Assembly (NCBI GenBank): GCA_947001705.1
Contig: CAMQHT010000039.1
Coordinates: 1-22,577, forward strand
DNA: 22,577 nt
Direction of reading: 5' to 3'
Source of the DNA: an uncultured Collinsella sp.
Lineage (GTDB): Bacteria > Actinomycetota > Coriobacteriia > Coriobacteriales > Coriobacteriaceae
Made by a program: the position numbers and the translations under genes
The notes under the pieces: generated by a model
Told to the model about the DNA's origin: nothing
Databases searched by the model: none
What the model saw: the letters and a program-made list of their open reading frames with translations, nothing else
Shown: piece after piece, positions 14,802-22,577 of the stretch
Layout of the letters: every line of letters begins with the position of its first letter
Numbering within the stretch: position 1 is the first letter of the stretch

Positions 14802-15683
14802 ATGCAAAAGTTGCTAGAACTCAAAGGTGTATCGCGCCGCGTGAGCGACCGCTTTTCACTGCGCGACGTCACACTTGCCATGGAGCCCGGCCAGATCGTT
14901 GGCTTTGTGGGCGCAAATGGCGCCGGCAAGACGACGACCATTCGCGCCGCGCTTGGGCTTATAAAGCCCGATGCCGGCGAGGTGCATCTGCTTGGACAGC
15001 GCTGCGACGCCAACGCGCCCGACGAGACGCAGCGCCACCTGCGCTCCCGCATCGGGCTTGTCCTGGACACGTGTCCCTTCCCCTCCACGCTCAAGGTGGG
15101 CCAGGTCGAGAAGCTCGTAGGCCCGGCATACCCCACGTGGAGCTGCGAAACGTTCGCCGGATTCATCGACCGATTTGGCCTCGATCCCAAGACGAAGGTC
15201 AAGGACCTCTCCCGCGGCATGGGCATGAAGCTGCAGCTCGCCTGTGCGCTCAGCCACAATGCCAAGCTGCTCGTTTTGGACGAAGCCACCGCGGGCCTCG
15301 ATCCCATGGCACGCGAGGAACTGCTCGACGAGTTGCTTGCCTTTGTCGCCGACGGCCAGCACAGCGTGCTGCTCTCGAGCCACATTACATCCGACCTCGA
15401 TCGCACTGCCGACCGCGTCATCTGCATCGATAACGGCTCGATTGTGTTTGACCTGCCGCGCGAGGACATTACCGACCGAGCCGGCATCGCCCACTGCACC
15501 CAAGCACAGGCCGCAGAGCTTATGGCTTGCGTCGAAGGCGCCCGTGCCGCCCACCACGCCTATAGCGTGGACGTGCTCGTACCCAACCGTCGCGAGGCGC
15601 TCGAGGCCTTCCCCGAGATTCCCTGCGACCGGGCAACCATTGATGACTATCTTCGCCTCATACTGAAAGGGGCTTCGAAATGA
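14802..15683 (+). CDS. ABC transporter ATP-binding protein
   Basis: The 293-residue protein has Walker A GANGAGKT (37-44), an LSRGMGMKLQLA signature loop, Walker B LLVLDEATAGLDP and the H-loop LLSSHI, in normal order. The domain ends near residue 215; the remaining part (about 80 residues) is the accessory C-terminus common in ABC-2 ATPases. A start at the ATG at 14802 follows AGAAAGG by eight bases. The stop overlaps the start of the permease gene by four bases (ATGA), so the pair is translationally coupled and should form one exporter, with the GntR gene in front. The substrate is unknown. Confidence 0.95.
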   Translation: MQKLLELKGVSRRVSDRFSLRDVTLAMEPGQIVGFVGANGAGKTTTIRAALGLIKPDAGEVHLLGQRCDANAPDETQRHLRSRIGLVLDTCPFPSTLKVGQVEKLVGPAYPTWSCETFAGFIDRFGLDPKTKVKDLSRGMGMKLQLACALSHNAKLLVLDEATAGLDPMAREELLDELLAFVADGQHSVLLSSHITSDLDRTADRVICIDNGSIVFDLPREDITDRAGIAHCTQAQAAELMACVEGARAAHHAYSVDVLVPNRREALEAFPEIPCDRATIDDYLRLILKGASK

Positions 15684-16378
15684 AACGCGCCTTTATGTCT
15701 GAGCTCGCCATCGTCCGCACGCTTGTCCCGAGCATCGCGGGCGTCGGCCTGTTCATCTTCGTCGTACTGACCCTCGCCAACGCATCGGATGGCGATGCCA
15801 GTATGAGCGCCGGCGCCTGCGCGGTCAGTGCCATGTCGCCCATCGTGGTCATGAACTCGCTGGCCGGCTACGACAATCAAAACGGATGGGAGCGCTATCG
15901 GGCAACGCTGCCCCTCTCGCGCAAAGACATCATCTGCGCACGTTACCTCTGCATTGTTGCCTTCTCGGCCATCATGGCGTGTGCGACCGTGCTTTTGAGC
16001 ACCATCACTCTTCCGTTCTTCGATCACACGGGCATGCCCTCGACGGGACAGATCGTCTTTGAGACCACAATAGCCTCCGCCGCATCGATGCTCATCTCCC
16101 TCATGATGGTGTTTCTGGCACAGCCGCTGTTCTTTCGATTTGGACACATGGAGGCGCTGCGCCTTTCCGTCGGCCTGTTTGCCCTGCTCGGGTGCCTTGC
16201 CATGGCCACGCTGAGCTCCTCCAACCCCATCAGCAACTGGCTCATGTCGATTGCTGGGGCGAATCCCAATCCTGCCGTCCTCGGCTGCCTGTGCGCAGGA
16301 ATTGCCGTACTGGCCCTCGCGCTATGTGCAATCAGCTGCACCGTCAGCACCAAGGTCTATCGAGCACGCGATTTGTAG
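15680..16378 (+). CDS. ABC-2-type transporter permease
   Basis: The 232-residue protein has six hydrophobic segments and a soluble stretch, GYDNQNGWERYRATLPLSRKDIICARYL, at about 63-95. That pattern, with WERYxxxLPLSR, is typical of the ABC2_membrane_5 group, which pairs with an ATPase after a YtrA repressor. The ATGA overlap with the ATPase gene supports a joint complex, probably two permeases and two ATPases in the membrane. It is the last gene of the operon; 95 bases separate it from the convergent ClC gene, and no clear terminator is visible there. Confidence 0.9.
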   Translation: MKRAFMSELAIVRTLVPSIAGVGLFIFVVLTLANASDGDASMSAGACAVSAMSPIVVMNSLAGYDNQNGWERYRATLPLSRKDIICARYLCIVAFSAIMACATVLLSTITLPFFDHTGMPSTGQIVFETTIASAASMLISLMMVFLAQPLFFRFGHMEALRLSVGLFALLGCLAMATLSSSNPISNWLMSIAGANPNPAVLGCLCAGIAVLALALCAISCTVSTKVYRARDL

Positions 16379-16473
16379 CCACACGAAACTTGACCCACGT
16401 AGGCCACAATCGGTCGTAATCGCCCATCCGCAAATCCATGACAAACGGCATGTCCCCGGCGTGCGCCACCGTA

Positions 16474-17772
16474 CTACTTGCGCAGCGGCTTGGGCAGCGG
16501 AATGCCGGCGGCGATGGCTGCAGCGATAATCATGCAGACAATGCCCTTGAGCGGGAAACACATGAGCAGCAGGCCCACGACCATGACCGGCTGGCGCATA
16601 ACGGCACCCATCGTCGATGCCGTGCAGACGGCGACACAAAAGACCGGATCGGCGCCAGTGAGGATGGCAAGGCCATAGCCCAGGCTCACACCCGAGAAGA
16701 TAACCGGGAAGAAGTGGCCGCCGCGCCAACCAAGGTTGATGAGGGCGGGCGTCAGCATGGCCTTAACAAGACCGGTCGCGATAAGCACGCCAGCGGGAAT
16801 GGTCAGATAGGTTTCCATGAGCACATCGGCCTGGGTCTCGCCGGCAAACATGGTGTAGGGCAGGACCGTGCCACAGATGGCGAGCGCCAGGCCGGCCAGC
16901 ATGGCCTTGACGACCGGGCGCTCCCCTATTGCATGGGACAGTGCCTCGCTTGCATGCTCAGAGACAAAGTACAGCCAACCGCATACGGTGCCGACCAACG
17001 CCAGCGGAATGAGCCAGACAAGTTCCAGGTTACCCACCTGGGCGGCCTCGAACCTGGGCATGCCCATGCCGCCGCCCATAAGCTGGCCGAGCAGCAGATA
17101 GGTGCCCAGACCGCCGGCAATCGCGATGCCGTAGACCACGGTCTTTTGCGCCTTGGGCAGCTTGATGGTGATCTCATCGGACGCGGAGTCCTCGCCAGCG
17201 CCCTGGCCGTCGGCGCTACCGGCGAGCGGCGCCACAAAGCCAAACACGGGCGCGGTAAAGAGCGCCGTCAGGGCAGCCTGGGTGCCCAGCAGCGTGAGCT
17301 CCCTAAACTCGGCGCCAAAGCGACGCATGCGGTCGCCGACCCAGCTGCACAGACCCGCGGTAACTCCGGTCAGGCCGGCCTCCGGTCCAATACTTCCGCC
17401 AAACAGCAGCGGCAGCAATGCCGCAAGCGAAAGCTTGCCGAGGTTGTCGTACGGGTAGCGACCGTCTTGTTTAACCTTGGCCATCACCTGGTTGAGGTCA
17501 TCGGTCTTGGTGCCCGTAATCTTTTCGTACAGACCGATCAGCAGGCCGCCCAGCAAGCAGACAAAAAACGGGTACGGCAGAAAACCGAACGGGCCGCTCG
17601 CGAGCTCAGGCGAAGCGACGCCCAGCGCGTGCGGAATCTCGGTCCATAGATAGTCGACACCGTGCTCCATCGCAAAAAAGAACAGCCAGACCGCGGCGCC
17701 TGCGAACGCACCGGTCACGGCAACGCTAACTAAAAACAGCGCACGGTTTTTGGGTTTTGCAAGACTATCCAT
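16474..17772 (-). CDS. ClC-family chloride channel/transporter-like protein
   Basis: The 432-residue membrane protein has about ten or more helices. The family motifs are GSIGPEAGL (126-134) at the end of a helix and GWRGGHFFPVIFSG near residue 355, which corresponds to GGIFAP of ClC-ec1. In ClC-ec1 the first motif is GREGP, whose Glu148 is the external gate; here that position is Ile128, with a Glu only three residues later. The loop at about 185-200 is unusually acidic (GSADGQGAGEDSASDE). GGGAGG lies five bases before the ATG. It follows the LOG gene by 125 bases, with a TACAAT -10 candidate in the gap. It could be a channel rather than an H+/Cl- exchanger, or transport another anion. Confidence 0.88.
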   Translation of the reverse strand: MDSLAKPKNRALFLVSVAVTGAFAGAAVWLFFFAMEHGVDYLWTEIPHALGVASPELASGPFGFLPYPFFVCLLGGLLIGLYEKITGTKTDDLNQVMAKVKQDGRYPYDNLGKLSLAALLPLLFGGSIGPEAGLTGVTAGLCSWVGDRMRRFGAEFRELTLLGTQAALTALFTAPVFGFVAPLAGSADGQGAGEDSASDEITIKLPKAQKTVVYGIAIAGGLGTYLLLGQLMGGGMGMPRFEAAQVGNLELVWLIPLALVGTVCGWLYFVSEHASEALSHAIGERPVVKAMLAGLALAICGTVLPYTMFAGETQADVLMETYLTIPAGVLIATGLVKAMLTPALINLGWRGGHFFPVIFSGVSLGYGLAILTGADPVFCVAVCTASTMGAVMRQPVMVVGLLLMCFPLKGIVCMIIAAAIAAGIPLPKPLRK

Positions 17773-17811
17773 CGGGACCTCCCGTGGTCAAATTCGGCAA
17801 AGATACGTTTT

Positions 17812-17817
17812 ATTGTA
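17812..17817 (-). promoter_or_regulatory. Possible -10 element of the ClC gene
   Basis: TACAAT on the minus strand, 40 bases before the ClC ATG, matches the -10-like hexamer used elsewhere in the window. No good -35 is visible. Confidence 0.3.
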
Positions 17818-17897
17818 GAGCGAGCGTTACCCGAACGAGCCAACCGTCTGCGCCGCAAACGGCACCATTGGGAGTCATAGTGGGGCAGGCTCAAGAC

Positions 17898-18431
17898 TTA
17901 TCCGTTAATAATCGAGGCAATCTCGCGCAAATCGTCGGCAAAGTAGATGCCATGCTGGCGCTGCGGGCTCGAAAGTCCTTTATCAATCATGCGTCCGAGC
18001 AGCGCCTTGAGATCGTTGTAGTAACCGTCCAGGTTATACAGGATGCACGGCGCGCTCAGATGCCCCAGCGACACGGCCGACATGACCTCGGCAATCTCCT
18101 CGAGCGTACCCGTCCCGCCGGGAAAGGCAATGAAGGCATCACCAAGCTCGATCATCTTGGCCTTGCGCTCGGCCATGTCGCTCGTCACGATGAGGTCGTC
18201 GATGCCATCGTGCTGAAACTCGGCCTCGATAAAAAAGCTCGGCTCCACGCCCGTCACGTGCCCACCGGCATCGAGCACGCTATCGGCGAGCGCGCCCATC
18301 AAGCCCGACTTGGACCCGCCGTATACCAACGCGTGTCCGTTAGCGCCAATCCAGTTGCCCAGCTCCTGCACCGCGGGCAGAAACGCCGGGTCATTACCGA
18401 CGCTGGCACCCAGATACACGGTGATATTCAT
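17898..18431 (-). CDS. LOG-family protein (putative nucleoside-monophosphate phosphoribohydrolase)
   Basis: The 177-residue protein has the LOG/TIGR00730 signature: ALVYGGSKSGLMGALA (34-49), RKAKM (89-93) and PGGTGTLEE (104-112), the last forming the phosphate-binding and catalytic loop. Members cleave cytokinin riboside 5'-monophosphates or other nucleoside monophosphates to the free base and ribose 5-phosphate; some bacterial members may only act as salvage or clearance enzymes. GAGGGGGA lies before the ATG at 18431. The K+ channel gene ends 36 bases upstream, so the two may share an mRNA. Confidence 0.92.
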   Translation of the reverse strand: MNITVYLGASVGNDPAFLPAVQELGNWIGANGHALVYGGSKSGLMGALADSVLDAGGHVTGVEPSFFIEAEFQHDGIDDLIVTSDMAERKAKMIELGDAFIAFPGGTGTLEEIAEVMSAVSLGHLSAPCILYNLDGYYNDLKALLGRMIDKGLSSPQRQHGIYFADDLREIASIING

Positions 18432-18467
18432 ATTCAGTCCCCCTCATCGTGACGCACGGCGCCCGTT

Positions 18468-18893
18468 CTAGCGCTGGCGTCGACGATACTCGCGCACGCG
18501 ACGCGAAAGATCGGCGAGCTCGTCACGATCGAGCTCTTCCAAATGCTCAAGATCGTCCATAAAGCGCGCCATGGTGTCCTTTTGGCGCATCTTGATGAGC
18601 GTATTGCAGTAGTTCACCGCCACGCCCGTAAGCATGGCGATGTAGAAGATGCTGATGACGCTCAAGACGACGGTAATCGCGCGGGCAACCGGTGTCTCGG
18701 CCGGAATGTCACCAAAGCCGATGGTCGAGACCGTCTCAAAGCTAAACCAAAGTCCATCGCCAAAGGTGAGGGTCGTGGGCTCGGACAGCCAGACGGCCGT
18801 CGAGCACAGCAGATAGAACACAAGAAACAGGCCCGTGATGCGCGCAAAGCCAGCCTGGCGCAACACGTCGGCAAGCGTCCTCAACTTGTTCAT
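18468..18893 (-). CDS. Two-helix K+ channel (ion channel family)
   Basis: The 141-residue protein has a first membrane helix at about 19-36, a pore loop with selectivity filter TIGFGD (57-62), and a second helix at about 70-96, the minimal KcsA-like pore. The GFG rather than GYG filter is common in this family. The C-terminal 45 residues are charged and probably helical (MDDLEHLEELDRDELADLSR), perhaps for tetramer formation. The ATG at 18893 follows AAGGGG by five bases; an upstream in-frame start would add 21 residues without support. A promoter candidate is at 18962-18934. Confidence 0.9.
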   Translation of the reverse strand: MNKLRTLADVLRQAGFARITGLFLVFYLLCSTAVWLSEPTTLTFGDGLWFSFETVSTIGFGDIPAETPVARAITVVLSVISIFYIAMLTGVAVNYCNTLIKMRQKDTMARFMDDLEHLEELDRDELADLSRRVREYRRRQR

Positions 18894-18933
18894 CGCGACC
18901 CCTTTTCCAGACGCCCAATCACATTCGCTCGGT

Positions 18934-18962
18934 ATTGTCCCACGCCTCCCCCGCAAACGGAA
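18934..18962 (-). promoter_or_regulatory. Promoter candidate of the K+ channel gene
   Basis: On the minus strand TTCCGT (18962-18957) and GACAAT (18939-18934) are separated by 17 bases. The -35 abuts the palindromic pair at 18963-19021. Confidence 0.45.
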
Positions 18963-19021
18963 CTAGTCATTGGGGACGTTCTTAAACGACTAGTCAGTTA
19001 AGAACGTCCCCAATGACTACC
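18963..19021. repeat. Head-to-head pair of GGGAC-family palindromes (element E)
   Basis: The block 18964-18985 is repeated in perfect inverse at 18998-19019 (22 bp), around a 12-base centre that contains GACTAGTC. It can be read as two copies of element C (CTAGTC-TTGGGGACGTTCTTAA...GACTAG), one on each strand, sharing the central GACTAG arm. This resembles a bacterial interspersed mosaic element of REP type. It lies in the divergent gap between the K+ channel and the hybrid kinase genes. Confidence 0.85.
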
Positions 19022-19062
19022 TAACCGTTTAGCGGTGCGGCGGCTGAATGGGCAGGCTGAGC

Positions 19063-19071
19063 TGGTATCCT
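19063..19071 (+). promoter_or_regulatory. Extended -10 of the hybrid kinase gene, and reason for its start
   Basis: TGGTATCCT fits an extended -10 (TGnTATnnT). If it is real, transcription starts near 19078, after the ATG at 19073, which argues for the GTG at 19106 as the start of the kinase. Confidence 0.35.
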
Positions 19072-19105
19072 TATGCGAAACTGTCTCAACTCGATAGGAT
19101 TTCAT

Positions 19106-21910
19106 GTGAAACCTTCCGCCGTCCTTCGCTTGGCTCTATATCGCACCCTGGCCGTCGCGCTTGCCGCGCTCGCCATACTGAGCGCCGTCATGCCCGCCCC
19201 CGCCTTTGCCGCCGACTCCGACCAGCAGGTCAAGACGGTCCGCGTTGGCTGGCTCGTCAACAACAAAGGCTTCCAGGAAGGCATGCCGGGCGAGCGACTC
19301 TCGGGGTGGGGCTACGAGTACCTCCAGACCCTCTCGTATTACACAAAGGGCTGGCAATACGAATACGTTAGCGGCACCTTCTCCGAGCTTATGGACATGC
19401 TCGAAGCAGGCGAAATCGACCTCATGCCCAACATCTCGTATTCGGCAGAACGCGAGCAGAAGCTGCTCTTTTCCTCGAACCCCGAGGGCACCGAGCGCTA
19501 CTACATCTACGCCAGGCCCGACCGCGACGACCTGGCCAAGGGTGACCCCCAGGCGCTCCAAGGCCTCACCATCGGCTGCAACTCTGGCGTTATGCAAACT
19601 ATCGTCGGCCAGCAGTGGCTCGCCGACGAAGGCGTTACCTGCACCTATAAAGAAATCGACACCGGCAGCGCCCTCTTTGAGGCGCTTGCAGACGGCGAGG
19701 TCGACGCCGTCATCATGAACGACACCATTTCGTCGCCCGATGCGTCACCCATGTTCTACGTAGGCTCGAGCGACTACTATTTTGCCGTTCCCAAAAGCCG
19801 CCCTGACCTGATGAACGACATCAACGCCGCCATGACGACCATCGCCCGCGATAACCCGCGCTATAACGAGGAAGTCAAATCGAGTTACTCGACCCAAAAC
19901 AGTGGCTCGTCATCGCTCACCGGCCCCGAGACCACCTGGCTCAAAGCAAACGGCAATACCATCACGCTCGGCTATCTTAAAAACCAACTTCCCTACTGCA
20001 CGCAAAATGACGACGGCGAGATGGAAGGATCGCTCGCCTCGCTTGCAACGACGTTGCACGACAAGTTTGGCATTACGGTCAAAACAATCGCACTCTCGAA
20101 CAACAAGCAAATGATCAAAGCCCTTTCCAACGGAACCATCGATGTCGCCCTGCCATTGTTTCGCGACTACTGGCTCGCCGAGCAGACAGGGGTCATCCAG
20201 TCAAACTCGATGGGAACGGTTTCGCTGACCGCCATTCACAGTGGCAAAAACCTGAACAGCGACCTTAAGAACATCGCTTGTACAAAGAGCACAATCGTTA
20301 ACCGTTTTGAGCTCGAAAGTCTCTTCCCGAACGCAACAGTAACCGAGTACTCGAATGACGGCGAGGTGCTCAAAGCCCTCAATGAGGGGAAGGCACGTTG
20401 CATCATTGTCCCCAGCACGCGCCTGGAAACTCTCCGCGACACCTACGACATCGAGGATTTCGAAACACAGGAACTCACCAACACGGCGCAGCTATCGTGT
20501 TTAATTTCGCGCGGCAAGCCCGAGCTGCTGGGAATCATCAATAAGGGCATCGTCAATGCAGGTGAATCGCTCTCTGCAAACAGCTATTTCCCCACATCGT
20601 ACTCGGCGCAAGAATCGGACACGTTCCAGTTTTTCTATCGCAACCGCACCGCCATTGCGACTGTTATCATCTGCATCTTGCTCACCAGCATCGCCATCCT
20701 TGTCTGGTCGCTTTACCGCGCACAGGAGGAACGGCAGAAAGCTGATGCCGCCAACACCGCCAAAACCGCTTTCCTCACGCGCATGAGCCACGACATCCGC
20801 ACGCCGCTCAACGGCATCCTGGGCCTTATTGAAATTGAGGAATTGAGAGAAGGCGACATGCAGGTCGCCCGCGAAAGCCGCGCCAAGGCGCGCGTTGCCG
20901 CCAATCACCTGCTGTCACTGATTAACGACATCCTCGAGATGGGCAGGATCGAGGAGTGCAAAGTGACGCTCGAGCACGAATCATTCAACCTTAAAGAGCT
21001 GTGCGACAATGCGCTCATACTGTGCAAGCTCCGCGCATCGGACCGCGGCATAACCATGCTCGACACCAGCGAGCCCTACGCTGTCGATCAATATATGATC
21101 GGCAGCCCCACCCATATTCGGCAGATCCTTGTCAACCTGCTCGACAACAGCATCAAGTACAACAAGCACGGAGGCACCGTCACGTTCTCATCGACCATCA
21201 AACCGGTCGACGACGAGCACGCCGTGTTTTGCTTTAGCGTCTCGGATACCGGCATTGGTATGACGCCCGAGTTTTTGACGCACATTTACGAGCCGTTTGC
21301 CCAGGAAGGCGACGATGCGCGCAGCAAGTTCCAAGGAACCGGCATTGGCATGTCTATCGTCAAATCGCTCATCGATATGATGGGCGGCACGATTGAGATT
21401 TCGAGTGAGGTTGGCGCGGGAAGCACGTTCAACGTCCAGATACCGCTCGATATCGACAAGAACCCTCAGGCAAAAGAACGTGCCTCCAAGCAGGCATACA
21501 GTTGCTCGCTTGCCGGCATGAACGTCCTTTTGGCAGAAGACAACGAGCTCAATGCCGAAATTGCCCAGGCTCTACTCGAAAGCGAAGGCATCGTCGTAAC
21601 GCGCGCCGCCGACGGCAACAAAGCAGTCGACCTATACGTTAGTCGTCCCGCCGGCAGCTTCGATGCGATCCTGATGGACATCATGATGCCGGGCATGGAT
21701 GGCTACGAGGCAACCCGCGCGATTCGTCTGAGCGAAAAGGCCGATGCAGCCGACATCCCCATCATCGCGCTCACTGCCAACGCCTTCAACGAGGACGCCA
21801 AGGCGGCACACGATGCCGGTATGAACGCCCATCTGCCCAAACCGCTCGACTTTAACAAGCTCAAAAACATACTCGCCCGCATCAAGAAATACGGATCCGT
21901 TTCGCTATAG
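19106..21910 (+). CDS. Hybrid histidine kinase with two periplasmic solute-binding domains
   Basis: From the GTG at 19106 (AGGA six bases upstream) the product is 934 residues. A signal peptide or first helix (about 5-36, ending APAFAADS) precedes two SBP_bac_3-like sensor domains (about 40-265 and 275-500). A membrane helix follows (about 514-536, IATVIICILLTSIAILVW). Next come HisKA with phosphoacceptor His562 (MSHDIRTPLNG), an ATPase domain with NLLDNSIKY, DTGIGM and GTGIGMSIVKS, and a receiver domain with the phosphorylated Asp858 in ILMDIMMPGMDGYE. This is the BvgS/EvgS-like type, which senses amino acids or similar ligands outside the membrane. No Hpt domain and no response regulator gene are adjacent, so the phosphate's final target must be elsewhere. 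An alternative ATG at 19073 would add eleven residues. Confidence 0.93.
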   Translation: MKPSAVLRLALYRTLAVALAALAILSAVMPAPAFAADSDQQVKTVRVGWLVNNKGFQEGMPGERLSGWGYEYLQTLSYYTKGWQYEYVSGTFSELMDMLEAGEIDLMPNISYSAEREQKLLFSSNPEGTERYYIYARPDRDDLAKGDPQALQGLTIGCNSGVMQTIVGQQWLADEGVTCTYKEIDTGSALFEALADGEVDAVIMNDTISSPDASPMFYVGSSDYYFAVPKSRPDLMNDINAAMTTIARDNPRYNEEVKSSYSTQNSGSSSLTGPETTWLKANGNTITLGYLKNQLPYCTQNDDGEMEGSLASLATTLHDKFGITVKTIALSNNKQMIKALSNGTIDVALPLFRDYWLAEQTGVIQSNSMGTVSLTAIHSGKNLNSDLKNIACTKSTIVNRFELESLFPNATVTEYSNDGEVLKALNEGKARCIIVPSTRLETLRDTYDIEDFETQELTNTAQLSCLISRGKPELLGIINKGIVNAGESLSANSYFPTSYSAQESDTFQFFYRNRTAIATVIICILLTSIAILVWSLYRAQEERQKADAANTAKTAFLTRMSHDIRTPLNGILGLIEIEELREGDMQVARESRAKARVAANHLLSLINDILEMGRIEECKVTLEHESFNLKELCDNALILCKLRASDRGITMLDTSEPYAVDQYMIGSPTHIRQILVNLLDNSIKYNKHGGTVTFSSTIKPVDDEHAVFCFSVSDTGIGMTPEFLTHIYEPFAQEGDDARSKFQGTGIGMSIVKSLIDMMGGTIEISSEVGAGSTFNVQIPLDIDKNPQAKERASKQAYSCSLAGMNVLLAEDNELNAEIAQALLESEGIVVTRAADGNKAVDLYVSRPAGSFDAILMDIMMPGMDGYEATRAIRLSEKADAADIPIIALTANAFNEDAKAAHDAGMNAHLPKPLDFNKLKNILARIKKYGSVSL

Positions 21911-21952
21911 TTTGTGCTCAACCACCATGCACAGCCAGAAAGGAAGCCAACG

Positions 21953-22432
21953 ATGTTTAGGCCCTTACGTCGAAAGAAACGCGCCATCACTGACGAGGAA
22001 GCGCGCGAGTTGCTCGCCACCTGTAAGCGCGGCGTCTTTGCCGTCAACGGCGATGATGGCTACCCCTATGCCATTCCCGTCAACTACTTCTTTGACGCCG
22101 AGCACGACAAGATTTATTTCCATGGCGCCAAGGCCGGCCACAAGGTCGATTCGCTCAGGCGTGACGATAAAGTCTGCTTTACCGTTTACGGCAACGAGTG
22201 GTACAAGGACGGCGACTGGGCTCCTTACGTCATGAGCACTGTGGTCTTTGGCCGTTGCCGCCTGGTAGATGAAGCGCCTGCGTTTATCGAGGACAAAGTC
22301 CGCCAGCTCGCGCTTAAGTACTACCCTTCTGCCGAAGAAGTCGAGGAAGAAATCGCCAAAGACATCAAGGGCGTCCAACTCTACGAGATTTCAATTGAGC
22401 ATCTTTGCGGCAAGCAGATTCAGGAAAAGTAG
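21953..22432 (+). CDS. Pyridoxamine 5'-phosphate oxidase-like (NimA-type) flavoprotein
   Basis: The 159-residue protein starts at the ATG at 21953, after AAAGGA. It has the split-barrel FMN-binding pattern of the PNPOx-like family: GVFAVNGDDGYPYAIPVNYFFD and HGAKAGHKVDSLRRDDKVCFTV, then GRCRLVDE. The same group contains NimA nitroimidazole reductases and many FMN or heme-binding proteins of unknown role; it is not the vitamin B6 enzyme itself. It follows the kinase gene by 42 bases and may be cotranscribed. Resistance to nitroimidazoles should not be inferred from this alone. Confidence 0.85.
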   Translation: MFRPLRRKKRAITDEEARELLATCKRGVFAVNGDDGYPYAIPVNYFFDAEHDKIYFHGAKAGHKVDSLRRDDKVCFTVYGNEWYKDGDWAPYVMSTVVFGRCRLVDEAPAFIEDKVRQLALKYYPSAEEVEEEIAKDIKGVQLYEISIEHLCGKQIQEK

Positions 22433-22577
22433 CGAATGCGAAAAACGCGCTCGCTACCCTCTGCGCCCCATGCGCCCCCGCATTTTGACGGCGTGGGCGC
22501 CTTGGGCCGCACGCGAATCCAGCGCCCCCCGATACCCCAAAAACCTAGCGGGCCCGGCGCGCCCCCCCCGCCGTTAA
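22433..22577. other. C-rich end of the window, no gene seen
   Basis: These 145 bases hold no convincing ORF, terminator or repeat. The plus strand has runs of C (up to eight or nine) and mixed GGGCCC/GGCGCGCC tracts, unlike the rest. It may be an ordinary intergenic gap or an assembly edge with lower quality. Confidence 0.4.

Noticed and set aside
16344..16451. 35-codon minus-strand frame beginning MPFVMDLRMGDYDRLW, resembling the start of a GNAT protein
   Set aside because: Too short, no ribosome site, runs into the antisense of the permease gene, and the GNAT similarity depends on one short stretch.
16438..17649. 403-residue plus-strand frame antisense to the ClC gene
   Set aside because: The ClC motifs are clear on the other strand, and this frame has no recognisable domain.
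21953..22432. Calling the flavoprotein a nitroimidazole resistance gene
   Set aside because: The split-barrel family is broad and the sequence does not single out a NimA function.

Overview
The window is about 60% GC and reads as chromosome of a gut actinobacterium of the class Coriobacteriia, most likely Collinsella or a close relative. That placement is an inference from recognisable protein families, codon bias toward GCC/CTC/CGC, tightly spaced AAGGAG-type ribosome sites and short GGGAC-containing palindromes between genes. No rRNA, tRNA, CRISPR array, insertion sequence or phage module was seen. Genes sit in small units on both strands.

Layout. 1-783: 5' part of an AAA+ ATPase leaving the window (minus), behind a promoter of three 10-bp direct repeats. 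876-2879: TetM-like translational GTPase (minus). 2955-3152: a region without a gene, with a strong plus-strand promoter, several hairpins and a terminator; I call it a candidate small RNA. 3186-4801: GNAT acetyltransferase, divergent zinc-ribbon-like protein, and the 16S rRNA methyltransferase RsmJ. 4865-5008: an unlisted 47-residue membrane peptide upstream of rsmJ. 5236-6581: four-helix membrane protein convergent with the 23S rRNA methyltransferase RlmA. 6798-10135: MATE exporter, LysR regulator and EamA transporter. 10224-12412: uracil-DNA glycosylase, convergent with a VUT-family (queuosine precursor) transporter plus SDR oxidoreductase operon; the transporter has a preQ1-riboswitch-like leader. 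12569-14182: release factor 3. 14398-16378: GntR repressor, ABC ATPase and ABC-2 permease operon with a clear palindromic operator. 16474-18893: ClC-type channel, LOG-family protein and small K+ channel (all minus). 19106-22432: a large orphan hybrid histidine kinase with two solute-binding sensor domains, then a pyridoxamine-oxidase-like flavoprotein.

Two themes recur. Translation is heavily represented: TetM-like GTPase, RF3, RsmJ, RlmA and a queuosine-precursor transporter. Membrane transport and sensing is the other: MATE, EamA, ABC-2, ClC, K+ channel, hybrid kinase.

The most interesting non-coding signals are a family of short palindromes sharing a GG(G)GAC core next to an arm (850-882, 5728-5764, 6638-6729 and a head-to-head pair at 18963-19021), the candidate small RNA, and the riboswitch-like leader of the VUT gene. 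I found no clearly new multi-gene defence or biosynthetic system. All database-level identities are recognition from sequence, not searches.
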